This document shows positions 16,701 through 25,527 of a stretch of DNA of 64,000 bases, in pieces (position 1 is the stretch's first letter; every line of letters starts with the position of its first letter). Below the pieces are notes generated by a model, which did no database searches, was not told the origin of the DNA, and was given only the letters and a program-made list of their open reading frames with translations. The DNA is taken from NCBI GenBank assembly GCA_021851335.1, contig JAJZEA010000010.1, positions 1 through 64,000 of the forward strand. Reading direction: 5' to 3'. Made by a program: the position numbers and the translations under genes. The stretch comes from Acidobacteriota bacterium (GTDB lineage: Bacteria; Acidobacteriota; Terriglobia; Terriglobales; Acidobacteriaceae).

Positions 16701-19183
16701 GCGGCAACTCCCTTCGGGCGAGAATGGGCGGTATTCGGAAGCGGCTCCTCGGCCAGACGGCGCAGACCTTCGGCGAAGCCGAACTGGTCGAAGTATTTCC
16801 ATTTCTTGAGGTTTTCGTTGGCGCTGTTGACGGCGATCCAATACGAGACCGGATCGACATGCAACCTCACCCTCTTCGAGCTTTGCGCCTTGCGGATCAG
16901 CATCTGCCCCGGCGGAATCAGCCCGGCGATCAGATTCAATTCCGTGTCGTTTAGATGGAACGCCTCGGCATAGACCGCGCGGTCCATCTCCGGATTGGCC
17001 AGGAATATCTTCGTCGGGCAACACTCGGCCACCACCGGCAGCAGTCCCGACTCCTGCAACTCCTTGAGCGACTGCGTGGCCAGCACCATCGCCGCGCGAT
17101 GCTTGCGCCAGGTCTTCTGTGCCTGCACCACGTAGTTGCGGATCGTCTCGTTGCGGAAAAAGAGCCATGCCTCGTCCAGCAGAAACATCTTGAAGATGGC
17201 GAACCTGGCCGGATCGGATATTTCGTTTCCTGCGCGGTGCAGTACATAAAACAGCAGCGGCTCCAGCACCTCCGGCGCATCGTTCCATCCCCGGAAGTTG
17301 AAGGTCTGGAAGGGCGCGAACGTGAGCGTATCTTCCGGGTTGTCGAACAGAAACCCGTACTGGCCCACGCGCGTCCAGCGGTGCAGCCGGTCCTTCATCT
17401 CGCCGATGATGCTGGCCAGATTCGACACCGTGCGCTGGCCCGGCTCCAGCATGTACACGCGCTCGATTGCATTCCAGAGCTTCTGCTCTTCCTTGAAGTC
17501 CATCCGATAATGCTGGGCGCGGCCTTCGATGAGCACGCGGAAGAAACTGAAGAGAAATTGCTGATTTTCCGGCGTCTGTGGCAGCGAGAAGGGGTTGATG
17601 GTGAAGTCGCGCGACTCGCGCCCGACGTTCAAGTACGTTCCCCCAAAGATGCGCGTCACTGATTCATAGCTACCGCCGATGTCGAAGATGTACGTCTGCG
17701 GCCGATATTTCTGCGCGCTCTGCACAAGAAACACGGACAGGAAGGTCTTGCCCGAGCCAGTCATTCCCAGAATCAACGTGTGTCCCACCTCACCGCAGTG
17801 CAGATTCAGGTAGTAGGGCGTATCGTTGTCGGTTTCGAGCACGGCCAGATATTCGGCGTCGAGGTACGCATTCCGCGTCTCGCCGGGAAGAATCGTGAAC
17901 AGGAAACTCAGGTCGGCGTAGTTGGTGTTCAGGAGATACAGCTTGCGGAGATTGAAGGCGTAGTTGCCCGGCACGATGGCGAAATAAGCGTTGAGCTGGT
18001 TGTAGGTCTCGGCAAACAGGCTGCCGTCCGCATTGGTGAAAACGCCCGCGAACTCACCGGCGAGTTGTTCGAGCGCCAGACGATCCCTGCCGTAGAGCAC
18101 GATGGTCAGCGAGAACTCGCCCAATTGCTGTCCATCGCCCAGCGCCCGCAGACAATCGCCCAGGTTTTCGATGTCGGCCTGCTTCGACTCGTCCACCAGC
18201 ACATCGCGCGGATTGATCTTTGCCGCATCGTTACCCATCTGCGAGACGAAGCCTGTTTTTGCAATATTGAAGTGCCGCCTGCGCTTATTGACCTCCTTGC
18301 GCGCCTTGTCCGCTGGAAGGTGCGTCCACTCCGTGCAGGCCATGAAGTTTGCCGGAATCTTTAAGAGTGCATCGAGCGCGAGCGGGCAGGTCTCGGCCAC
18401 GGCTTCCTTCATCGTTAGTACGCGAATGAAGTGATCGCCCACGCGCAGATGATCGCGCTCCGATTCAATGTCAGAGTGGCACACCTGAAAATCGAGAAAC
18501 TGCGTATGCTGGGGCCTCCCGGCAATCCGCCAGTGGTCGTAATTGAGCAGACGGCGGAAGAAGCGGAACTGGCCATCCTGATCGAGCACCTCCATCGGCG
18601 TCAGGTCGCTGAGCTGTTTCATGAATGCCTGCACTTGGTTGGAAAGCCGGGCTAGATCGCGCTCGACCTGTGACCGCAGCAGCGTCTTCATTCCATGGCC
18701 ACTGAACTGTGCCAGCAGCTCGTTCCATCCGCCCGCCGGGTCGCGGAACATTTGGGCCAGTGCGGCGCCGACGCCGGTCTTCGACCGCGAGCCGCGAATC
18801 AGAATGCAGTAATAGATTTCGATCTCGAAGAGCCTGTCCGCCTTGTCTTCAAAGAACTGCCGCCGCCGTTCCTGGCCGGTCTGCACAATCGGGTCGTCAT
18901 ACTTTGCAAACGGAATCAGTGGGCGATTCGTCTTGAACAGGTATTGATAGACATGGAAGCCGGAGCCGAACAGTTTGAGCGCCGCTTCCAGCCGTTTCAC
19001 GGCGTACTCCTGTTGGCTGTGATCGAGGCTTTCGTAATCGACGCCCGTTACCTTGAGCACCATGCCGAGGTCGCCTGATTTGGTCAGAAACGCGGTCTCG
19101 TTCCAAAAGCCGTACAGGTTGATGTGGTCGCCCAGCGCGGCGGCCTCCCTCCACGGCTTGATGATCTTTGCGACATTCAGCAT
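16697..19183 (-). CDS. trbE: VirB4/TrbE-type secretion ATPase
   Basis: An 828-residue ATPase, the largest and most conserved T4SS protein. The N-terminal CagE/TrbE domain is followed by Walker A LILGMTGSGKTFLSV (near residue 475) and a Walker B region FKMFLLDEAWLFF. The end (SYWIAVNSANENLKKWKYFDQFG) is typical of TrbE. It energises pilus assembly and substrate movement at the inner membrane. ATG at 19183 follows GGAGGTGG and overlaps the end of trbD by 7 bases. No sign of truncation. Confidence 0.95.
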   Translation of the reverse strand: MLNVAKIIKPWREAAALGDHINLYGFWNETAFLTKSGDLGMVLKVTGVDYESLDHSQQEYAVKRLEAALKLFGSGFHVYQYLFKTNRPLIPFAKYDDPIVQTGQERRRQFFEDKADRLFEIEIYYCILIRGSRSKTGVGAALAQMFRDPAGGWNELLAQFSGHGMKTLLRSQVERDLARLSNQVQAFMKQLSDLTPMEVLDQDGQFRFFRRLLNYDHWRIAGRPQHTQFLDFQVCHSDIESERDHLRVGDHFIRVLTMKEAVAETCPLALDALLKIPANFMACTEWTHLPADKARKEVNKRRRHFNIAKTGFVSQMGNDAAKINPRDVLVDESKQADIENLGDCLRALGDGQQLGEFSLTIVLYGRDRLALEQLAGEFAGVFTNADGSLFAETYNQLNAYFAIVPGNYAFNLRKLYLLNTNYADLSFLFTILPGETRNAYLDAEYLAVLETDNDTPYYLNLHCGEVGHTLILGMTGSGKTFLSVFLVQSAQKYRPQTYIFDIGGSYESVTRIFGGTYLNVGRESRDFTINPFSLPQTPENQQFLFSFFRVLIEGRAQHYRMDFKEEQKLWNAIERVYMLEPGQRTVSNLASIIGEMKDRLHRWTRVGQYGFLFDNPEDTLTFAPFQTFNFRGWNDAPEVLEPLLFYVLHRAGNEISDPARFAIFKMFLLDEAWLFFRNETIRNYVVQAQKTWRKHRAAMVLATQSLKELQESGLLPVVAECCPTKIFLANPEMDRAVYAEAFHLNDTELNLIAGLIPPGQMLIRKAQSSKRVRLHVDPVSYWIAVNSANENLKKWKYFDQFGFAEGLRRLAEEPLPNTAHSRPKGVAA

Positions 19184-19482
19184 TCGACCACCTCCACGCG
19201 CGGCGTGCTTGGCTTGGCCGCGTCGTAGCGCGGTTTGTACCGCTCGGCTTGGGCGAGGATGCGCAGGAACGCCGGATCGCTCGCCGTCACCCAGTGGCCA
19301 AAGGCGTAGCCGCCTAGAAACACAGCCACACCGGCCAGCAGGCTGTTGAACAGATTGAACGCGCCCACCGCCCCCACGCACACGAAGTAGAACAGCGTCC
19401 GCTCCACGCCCAGATACGTGAGGGGCTTGTGCAGGCTCTTGTAAACGCGGTTTCTTCTCCGGTTTGTGGTGTGTGTCTGCAT
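19177..19482 (-). CDS. trbD: VirB3/TrbD-type inner-membrane protein
   Basis: A 101-residue protein starting MQTHTTNRRRNRVYKSLHKPLTYLGVERTLF, with two adjacent membrane helices (about 29-46 and 48-66) and a positively charged N-terminus. The HKPLTYLGVER segment and its place before trbE identify VirB3/TrbD, which works with VirB4. GAGGGG precedes the ATG. Its end overlaps the trbE start. Confidence 0.9.
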   Translation of the reverse strand: MQTHTTNRRRNRVYKSLHKPLTYLGVERTLFYFVCVGAVGAFNLFNSLLAGVAVFLGGYAFGHWVTASDPAFLRILAQAERYKPRYDAAKPSTPRVEVVEC

Positions 19483-19537
19483 CGAATGCCCCTCACACTT
19501 GAAGAACTTGAATGGCGACAGTTGTGGTTTGGGAAAC

Positions 19538-19900
19538 TCAGATTCCCCAGAGCCAGCTCAGAACGTTGACCGCGAGCACGGCGATGCCGGTCCCGGCGGC
19601 CACGCCGGCCAGCGCCTTCTTCGCGCCCGGCTCGCCATGCGCGAACTGGTAGCCGCCAATCACAATGGCAATCAGGCTGGCGACTCTGGCAACCGTTCCG
19701 GTGAAGAGGTTCTGGAGCGCGGTAAATCCCGTATCGAATGGCGAGCCGCTCTGCGCGAGCGCGGCGATGGGGAACAGCAGTGGCAGCGTGACCATCAGAA
19801 TCGTCGGCCACCAGCGGCAGCGTCTCTTCTCAGGCAGGGCATCCGAAGACTTCCTGCCCGGCTTTTGCGGGGAGCATTCGGGAATTCTTTGCGGAATCAT
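19538..19900 (-). CDS. trbC: VirB2/TrbC-type major pilin
   Basis: A prepilin of about 120 residues. A long basic leader (RRCRWW) precedes a hydrophobic signal ending ALAQSG; the mature part has two membrane helices (VARVASLIAIVIGGYQF and AGVAAGTGIAVLAVNVLSWLWGI) joined by a short basic loop HGEPGAKKA, the classic VirB2/TrbC pilin plan. ATG at 19900 follows GGAGG by 5 bases; a GTG at 19906 is an alternative. It heads the transfer operon, and its upstream region carries the LysR-type boxes. Confidence 0.9.
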   Translation of the reverse strand: MIPQRIPECSPQKPGRKSSDALPEKRRCRWWPTILMVTLPLLFPIAALAQSGSPFDTGFTALQNLFTGTVARVASLIAIVIGGYQFAHGEPGAKKALAGVAAGTGIAVLAVNVLSWLWGI

Positions 19901-19980
19901 TGACACCTCCGACGGCCCGTTTTTCCGCCGTCATGTGCCAAAAGTTAGCGCCGCTTTTCCGATCCGTCCAAGACTTCTTG

Positions 19981-20009
19981 TCTATGGCGCCATAGATTGC
20001 AGCTATGGC
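19981..20009. promoter_or_regulatory. Operator candidate (LysR-type box plus palindrome) ahead of the transfer operon
   Basis: TCTATGGCGCCATAGA (19981-19996) is a perfect 16-base palindrome. Its right half also forms GCCATAG-N7-CTATGGC (19989-20009), which contains ATAG-N7-CTAT (19992-20006), a T-N11-A inverted repeat of the LysR class. It lies about 90 bases upstream of the trbC start and 200 bases upstream of the divergent 298-aa gene. The same ATAG-N7-CTAT box occurs next to the element's own LysR gene. The binding protein is inferred. Confidence 0.6.
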
Positions 20010-20206
20010 CAATTGTGCCGAACTGCAGGATGGGAAGAGAACTCTCCGTCGGCGAATTCACAAGTTGTCTTCGAGTCAAATTGCGATGGCAATTTGGGCA
20101 CGTTTTGCCGTGAATTGTGGATAGGTCGATGGACTGAAGCGCGCTTTGCGGCTGCGTATTTTCGATACACTTAGTTCACGCTGACGAGACATCAGCGCGA
20201 GGAAAC

Positions 20207-21103
20207 ATGGCAGACATACGAATAGCGGAATTTGAAAACACCGTCGTTCTCTATTTCCAAACCCCCGAGCCACGGATCAATGCGTATGCCCTAGCTGCAA
20301 CGCTCGTTGCGCTTGCAGACAGCGCAAAGGCTGCAGCTCGAACTCTGAACAGCGGCGTCGAGATCGAGATTGTCGTAGAAGCCCTGAGTTCCGGGAGCTT
20401 CCGAGCAAAAGTTACTGCCATCGCTCGTGAAGCTGGGCTATTCGTAAAGAACCAAGTCATAACAACCGTCATCATTGGTGTTCTCACCTCATACGTCTAC
20501 GACCACACGCTGGCAAAGAAAGAGCCTGTGGAGGTGATCGTACAAACCAATGAGGTCATCGTCATCAGCGGCAGTGACAGAATCATTGTTCCGAGAGCCA
20601 TTCATGACGCTAAGCAACTCGTTGAGAAGAACCCAATTTTTGTGCGCTCGATGGATCGAATGCTGAGCAGCACTGTTCTCGATGATAGGGTTACCGGATT
20701 CGGACTCGCCTCTTCTCTCGACAGCCCTCCTCCCGAGGTTATCCTGAATCGCGAGTTGCTGGAAATGCGAGACCCCTTAGAGCTGGAACCGAAGACGCGC
20801 ATCGTTGAAGAAGATGCTGACTTGTATATCGTTAAGGCAATTATGGAGCGAAGCACTCGGAAATGGGAGTTCAAGTGGCATGGCATGAACGTCTCCGCAG
20901 TGATCAAGGACCCTAATTTTTATGATGATTTCGCCAAGCACAACTTTACGATTGCTCCTGGTGACGAGTTTCAAGCACGAATTGCTATCCATCAAAAGCG
21001 AGATGATCTGTCCGGCGTATATTCAAATACCAAGTACGAAGTGTTACACGTATATCGGCACATCTCACGACCGAAGCCTGGCAGGCTCGCGCTGGAGCCG
21101 TGA
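20207..21103 (+). CDS. Unknown 298-aa protein with one central hydrophobic segment
   Basis: I do not recognise this protein with confidence. GAGGAAAC gives a good ribosome site. Residues 1-80 are an alpha/beta region with an ALSSGSFRAKVTAIAREAG segment; this resembles the N-terminal pattern (a helix ending in a small residue followed by a GSF strand) of widespread uncharacterised bacterial proteins. A hydrophobic stretch (about 84-102, QVITTVIIGVLTSYVYDHTL) could span or touch the membrane. The C-terminal half (120-298) is a soluble alpha/beta region with a RIIVPRAIHDAKQLVE segment. It is transcribed divergently from the transfer operon and is cargo of the element. Roles in defence, exclusion or regulation are possible; none is shown. 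Confidence 0.8.
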   Translation: MADIRIAEFENTVVLYFQTPEPRINAYALAATLVALADSAKAAARTLNSGVEIEIVVEALSSGSFRAKVTAIAREAGLFVKNQVITTVIIGVLTSYVYDHTLAKKEPVEVIVQTNEVIVISGSDRIIVPRAIHDAKQLVEKNPIFVRSMDRMLSSTVLDDRVTGFGLASSLDSPPPEVILNRELLEMRDPLELEPKTRIVEEDADLYIVKAIMERSTRKWEFKWHGMNVSAVIKDPNFYDDFAKHNFTIAPGDEFQARIAIHQKRDDLSGVYSNTKYEVLHVYRHISRPKPGRLALEP

Positions 21104-21280
21104 TCGCATTCATTTGCAAACATGCATGCGGCAACGCCAAATCCCGCCGACACTTGTCATGCGAAGCTGGCCTGTCCGGAGGCAGCCGGTGCCCGGCTTG
21201 CTTTCGGAGTGGCGCTATCAGGGCAACACCCTCATCGAACTCCGGGACCAAACACCTGATTCGGCGGAGTGTCGCCTTGC

Positions 21281-22234
21281 TCACGCCAGCAACTTCATCT
21301 GAAGATCATTCGCATATTTCCTGCGGTGAGTGTGTTTGGCAGGCTTGCTGCCGTTTACTTTCCTGAGATGACGAATCAGCACCGGTAATGCGGGATGCTC
21401 AGCACTGAGGGGATGTACGAAGGCAGTGTCCGCAGTCCAGTTGACGTTTGCAATGGGTCGCGTTGTGAGGCGTGGGTCAAGTGGAGTCTTCTGGTCGATC
21501 AACGCCAGCCCACTGCTGCTCTGCACCATCCACTGAATGTCCGTTGGTGTCGTCGCCAGACAGGCCACGTCCGGCGTGATTCCAATTTCGGTGAGCATTT
21601 CCATCAGGCGGGCGTGCGCTTCGGAATGCGCTTCAGGATTACGGAATATCTTCAGCCGCTCGGCGAGTTCTGGCGGCTGTATCTCGGTTTGCTGCGCCAG
21701 CGGATCATCGGCACGCATACAGACGACCAATGGAGCCGACGCAACCGGCTCCACTGTCCATTGCTCGCCGTTGATGGGAAGAGGAAGCACGGCTGCGTCG
21801 AGGCTTTTCGCCTCCATGCGGTGAAGAATCTGCACTGGATCGCCGCCGGAGAATTGCATCGAACAACCGGGAAACAGGCTGGCGTAGGCCTCACTCAGAG
21901 AGCGCAGAACATCCTGCTGCACAAAGCAGGAGAAGCCGATTCTCAAGACAGGGATTGTGCCGCCATGCACAGCGCGAGCCGCCTGGATGATCTCATTCCT
22001 TGTCTTTACCGCTTCGATTGCGTAGGAAACGATCATCTGACCGGCGGGCGTAATGCGCACGCCGTCGTGATGGCGCACGAATATCTGAATGCCGATGCCA
22101 TCTTCCAGCTCTTTGATCTGCTTGCTGAGTGAGGGCTGCGCCAGAAAGAGACGCTCGGCGGCGCGGGTGAAGTTCCCAGTCTCCGCGACAGCCGCGATGT
22201 ACTTCAAGTGGCGGAACTCAACAAGGTCGCACAT
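21281..22234 (-). CDS. LysR-family transcriptional regulator of the element
   Basis: A 317-residue regulator with the N-terminal winged HTH typical of LysR (VEFRHLKYIAAVAETGNFTRAAERLFLAQPSLSKQI as HTH, then LEDGIGIQIFVRHHDGVRITPAG) and a periplasmic-binding-like effector domain (IPVLRIGFSCFVQQDVL onwards). ATG at 22234 follows GGAG; a TTG at 22255 is an alternative. It is divergent from the excisionase-integrase pair and the intervening 371 bases carry three LysR-type boxes, so autoregulation and control of excision are likely. Its effector is unknown; oddly, the closest-looking relatives in general are metabolic regulators. Confidence 0.92.
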   Translation of the reverse strand: MCDLVEFRHLKYIAAVAETGNFTRAAERLFLAQPSLSKQIKELEDGIGIQIFVRHHDGVRITPAGQMIVSYAIEAVKTRNEIIQAARAVHGGTIPVLRIGFSCFVQQDVLRSLSEAYASLFPGCSMQFSGGDPVQILHRMEAKSLDAAVLPLPINGEQWTVEPVASAPLVVCMRADDPLAQQTEIQPPELAERLKIFRNPEAHSEAHARLMEMLTEIGITPDVACLATTPTDIQWMVQSSSGLALIDQKTPLDPRLTTRPIANVNWTADTAFVHPLSAEHPALPVLIRHLRKVNGSKPAKHTHRRKYANDLQMKLLA

Positions 22235-22395
22235 GCCCTGGAACTCCAAAACCAAAGGCAGCGTCGCAGAAGCACTTCAGAAAATGCAGTGTCGATCTTG
22301 TTACAGCTTTCGTTATCTGCTCCAGATTCGGTGAGCTTCCTGAAGCTGTCAATCAGGCACTTTTTTGTTCCCTGAGTCTGCTCCGCGCAGATTCG

Positions 22396-22486
22396 GCCAT
22401 AGACAGAAGCTATCGCACCTTGCAAAAACGCCAGTTTTTCTGGTCTGTCCATAAACCGAAGGCATGGCTCCATAGCCAGGAAGTAT
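22396..22486. promoter_or_regulatory. Cluster of LysR-type boxes between LysR and the excisionase gene
   Basis: Three T-N11-A boxes are visible. GCCATAG-N7-CTATCGC (22396-22416) contains ATAG-N7-CTAT. ATAA-N7-GCAT lies at 22451-22465. ATAG-N7-GTAT lies at 22472-22486. The first two are 52 bases apart and the last two 21 bases apart, close to whole helical turns, as in strong and weak LysR sites. GCATGGC-TCCATAG (22462-22475) also resembles the palindrome at 19982-19995. Binding by the adjacent LysR protein is inferred. Confidence 0.6.
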
Positions 22487-22605
22487 TGGACAGAAGTGCA
22501 AATTCGCCGGACGCTGAGGAAGATATGGTCGTCGGGATTCGCTGCGGCATTTCAAAGAGAGCCAACCAAGTGAAGTTTCCGATGATCCTCCCCTTGAGGT
22601 GAGCC

Positions 22606-22911
22606 ATGTCTACAGCAACGGCAAGAGCCAGCAATGTTCTTTATCCTCCGGCGTCGACTCAAGATTCTGTCTCAGAGCGGGTGGCTGGAATCGATACGAA
22701 TCGGGATGAACGCCTATTGAACGCGCGGCAGGTGGCTGACCGGCTGGGCGTGTCGGAGCGGTTTATTCGTGACCATACCACGCGGCGGTCTCCCAGAATC
22801 CCCGCAGTAAAGCTGGGAAAGCTCATTCGCTATCGCCGCGCCGACGTGGATGTTTTCATGGCGGAGTTGGACACACTTCCCACTTCCCGTCGCTCGCGTC
22901 TTGGTGTATGA
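22606..22911 (+). CDS. Excisionase-like HTH protein
   Basis: A 101-residue protein whose residues 35-90 form a MerR/excisionase-type winged helix: ERLLNARQVADRLGVSERFIRDH, then IPAVKLGKLIRYRRADVDVFM. The KLGKLIRYRRADVDxF ending is the hallmark of the HTH_17/AlpA-Xis group. It would bend attachment-site DNA to favour excision, or regulate integrase. GAGGTGAGCC precedes ATG. It comes 49 bases before the integrase start in the same direction, so they form one unit. Confidence 0.85.
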   Translation: MSTATARASNVLYPPASTQDSVSERVAGIDTNRDERLLNARQVADRLGVSERFIRDHTTRRSPRIPAVKLGKLIRYRRADVDVFMAELDTLPTSRRSRLGV

Positions 22912-22960
22912 AGGAATTGTTCTCCACGACCAGGATCAGAAGCAGAAAGCGGAGAACCAG

Positions 22961-24238
22961 ATGGCAATGAAATACCAGAAAGGAACTGTCTACCTGCAAG
23001 GGCAGAAAGTGAAGATGTGGTACGGCAAATATGTTACCTACGGTCGAGATGGACAGGGAAAGGAGGTCCGAAGACATCGGAATGTTGCGCTTTGTCCGAA
23101 AGCGAACACGCCGAAGTGGAAGGCGGAGCAGATGCTACGCGAGATCATCCTGCGCGAGTGCGGTGCGACAAGTCAAAGTCCTGCACTTGCGGCTGATGAT
23201 TCCGTGACCTTCCGATGGTTTGTCAAAGAACGCTACATCCCGATGCGACAAGGCAAATGGAGTCCGGCCTATCGCAAGACGAATGCCTACCAGCTTGAGC
23301 ACTATCTGGTCTCGAAATTTGGAGATCTGCCGTTGCGCAAACTGGATGCTTTTCAAATCCAGCTATGGTTGAACGGCATGGCGGAACAAGGGTATTCGGA
23401 AGCGGTAGTTCGTTCGTGCTTTTCCAACATCCGGGCAATCACCCGCATGGCAAGGAAGCAGAAGTACATCACGGAAAACCCAGGAGAAGATGTGAGCATG
23501 CCTCAGGCAAAGTTAGCGGAGAAGCCGGTGATGACGCGGGAGCAGATTCTTGCGCTGATCGGAGCAATGGAGGACATGCACGACCTTTGCCTGCTTTGCG
23601 TGGGCATTTTCTGCGGTCCACGAGCCAGCGAGGTCATGGGGCTGCAATGGAAGTCCTGGACGGGAGAGGCGCTCATGCCCTTCGGAACTGCGTACGAAGG
23701 ACAGTTCTACAGCGGGCGAATGAAGACGCGGCAGAGCAAAGCTCCGATTCCGGTACCAGAGCAGGTACGACCCATTATCGAACGCTGGAAACAACTCTGC
23801 ATCGACCCTTCGCCGGACGCTTTGATGTTCCCCACGTTCGGTCGCGGGGAACGAAAAGGCCAGGCAGTGCCACGCTGGGGCAAGAATTTCCTTCGCTGGT
23901 GGGTCCGTCCGATTGCTCGAAAGATCGGTATCCCGGATCGACTTGTTACTTTTCAGGTGATGCGGAAAACGCTCGGTACCGACATGCAGCAGCATGGAAC
24001 ATTGAAAGACACCCAGAGCCTGCTGCGTCACGCCAGCATTCGTACCACGGGCGACGTGTATGTTCAAACCATCGAACAGAGCGTCGTGGCTGCGGTGAAC
24101 TCACGTACTTCTGCGGTATTGGGAGACTGGCTCGCGCCGGTTGACAAGCTGGGCCTGAAGGGAAGGAATCCGAAGGGTCAGGAAGCAATTCGGCGAAGTT
24201 CGGCGAAGCCGGAAGAGGAGGTGCTTGCAAGTTGTTGA
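22961..24238 (+). CDS. int: Tyrosine site-specific integrase
   Basis: A 425-residue phage-type integrase that would recombine the element with the tRNA-Asn 3' end. An N-terminal SAM-like core-binding domain (about 85-165, FRWFVKERYIP...) is followed by the catalytic domain: R221 (CGPRASEV), a lysine near 255-260 (KTRQSK), R335 (QVMRKT), H357 (LLRHAS) and Y367 (GDVYVQT). The usual first His of the HxxR box is Gln332, a tolerated change. I choose ATG 22961 because GGAG lies ahead and the earlier in-frame ATG is inside the excisionase gene. The stop codon is 5 bases from the tRNA. Confidence 0.93.
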   Translation: MAMKYQKGTVYLQGQKVKMWYGKYVTYGRDGQGKEVRRHRNVALCPKANTPKWKAEQMLREIILRECGATSQSPALAADDSVTFRWFVKERYIPMRQGKWSPAYRKTNAYQLEHYLVSKFGDLPLRKLDAFQIQLWLNGMAEQGYSEAVVRSCFSNIRAITRMARKQKYITENPGEDVSMPQAKLAEKPVMTREQILALIGAMEDMHDLCLLCVGIFCGPRASEVMGLQWKSWTGEALMPFGTAYEGQFYSGRMKTRQSKAPIPVPEQVRPIIERWKQLCIDPSPDALMFPTFGRGERKGQAVPRWGKNFLRWWVRPIARKIGIPDRLVTFQVMRKTLGTDMQQHGTLKDTQSLLRHASIRTTGDVYVQTIEQSVVAAVNSRTSAVLGDWLAPVDKLGLKGRNPKGQEAIRRSSAKPEEEVLASC

Positions 24239-24242
24239 TTAA

Positions 24243-24319
<77 letters not shown>

Positions 24320-24344
24320 TGTCTGGCGCTATGACTCTTCTAAC

Positions 24345-24373
24345 AAACTATCAAACCGCGCCGTTGGAGTCAA
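24345..24373 (-). promoter_or_regulatory. Likely promoter of tRNA-Asn
   Basis: On the minus strand TTGACT (24368-24373) is followed after 17 bases by TAGTTT (24345-24350), about 27 bases ahead of the tRNA 5' end. The -35 is nearly perfect, the -10 weak. Confidence 0.5.
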
Positions 24374-24888
24374 AACGCTTTTGTCCAGCGCACGTCGAGC
24401 GCAAGATGAGCCGCGTTTGCCCGATCGGCTGCATGTGTCGCTGCCGGGCCAGGGTGATCCGGTGGACCACAAGCGGGTCTACCGAATCGACGGCGAAGAA
24501 AGCCCGGCGCTACACCGAAAGAAACGTGGATTTGCGTGCGCCAGAGTTGACTGCCTGACGTGTTCGCCCATGACGAGACAAGGCCTGCACCCAGACCAGC
24601 ACCAGATTTAGCACCCGACTCAACGCCAAGCCAGCTTCGGGACCGGCATCGGGACAGCCTCGGGATAGCCGATGGAAATTCACAACGGGTCAGTTGCATC
24701 TGCAGCATTGAGGTTTATTCTTGTAGGTACCGTAAGCGGAGTGCCGAGTAACAACAAAAACGGTTAAGGCTTCAGAAGGATTAGCGAGAAACGCAAGCCT
24801 GTCCGTGGCACTTTTTAAAGTCAAGCGTTCTGCAATGTTTTCGTTCCGCTTCTGTGAGCATCATCTCTACTGAAACAAAAGGGTACCT
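24374..24888. other. Intergenic stretch between tRNA-Asn and pgsA
   Basis: About 515 bases with no gene that I can support. Short open frames on both strands lack ribosome sites and recognisable products. A pgsA promoter should lie near its right end, but I see no clear -35/-10 pair. Confidence 0.5.
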
Positions 24889-25527
24889 GTGAACCTGCCC
24901 AACTCCATCACGATGAGCCGGATCGCCATGATTCCGCTGTTGCTCTGGCTACTCTCCTCGCGGTTCCCCTGGCACACAAGCTGGGGATTGCAGGAGATTC
25001 TGGCTTCTCTGCTCTTTGTGCTGGCCTCGGTCACGGATGGGGTGGACGGGTATCTGGCGCGGCGACGCGGTCAGATCACAACCATGGGCATTCTGCTCGA
25101 TCCTCTGGCAGACAAGATCATGGTCACTTCGGCCTTTGTCGCTTTGGTCGCGTTTAATCCCTCTGTGGTCAGAGTCTGGATTGCGGTCATCATTATCGGG
25201 CGCGAGTTCCTGATCTCCGGGCTGCGCTCGATTGCGGCCTCCGAGGGATTCACCATCCAGGCCAGCGACCTGGGCAAGCTGAAGACCGTGGTGCAGATTG
25301 TGGCCGTGACGTCGGCGATACTGGCGCATCGCTGGGATGCGTGGCACGTCGGAGGATTCATCATGCCGGTGGAGTCGATCGCAATTGCAGCCATCTACTT
25401 TGCCGCGCTGGTTTCGACCATCTCTGCCATCGACTATTTCTGGGGATTCTGGAAGAAGATCGATGGCGCAGCAAATGCTCGACGCGCCACCTCGGTGCTG
25501 ATCCGCAATCGCTCGACCTCACGCTGA
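24889..25527 (+). CDS. pgsA: CDP-diacylglycerol-glycerol-3-phosphate 3-phosphatidyltransferase
   Basis: A 212-residue integral membrane enzyme that makes phosphatidylglycerol phosphate from CDP-diacylglycerol and glycerol 3-phosphate, the committed step to phosphatidylglycerol and cardiolipin. The CDP-alcohol phosphatidyltransferase motif D-x2-DG-x2-AR-x8-G-x3-D-x3-D is complete: D50, D53, G54, A57, R58, G67, D71, D75. About six membrane helices are seen. It starts with GTG (MNLPNSITMSRI). Its end overlaps the end of the convergent GvpL/F-type gene by 9 bases. Confidence 0.93.
   Translation: MNLPNSITMSRIAMIPLLLWLLSSRFPWHTSWGLQEILASLLFVLASVTDGVDGYLARRRGQITTMGILLDPLADKIMVTSAFVALVAFNPSVVRVWIAVIIIGREFLISGLRSIAASEGFTIQASDLGKLKTVVQIVAVTSAILAHRWDAWHVGGFIMPVESIAIAAIYFAALVSTISAIDYFWGFWKKIDGAANARRATSVLIRNRSTSR

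Noticed and set aside
24370..24708. 112-codon minus-strand open frame between tRNA-Asn and pgsA
   Set aside because: Overlaps the tRNA promoter, lacks a ribosome site and shows no recognisable protein pattern.
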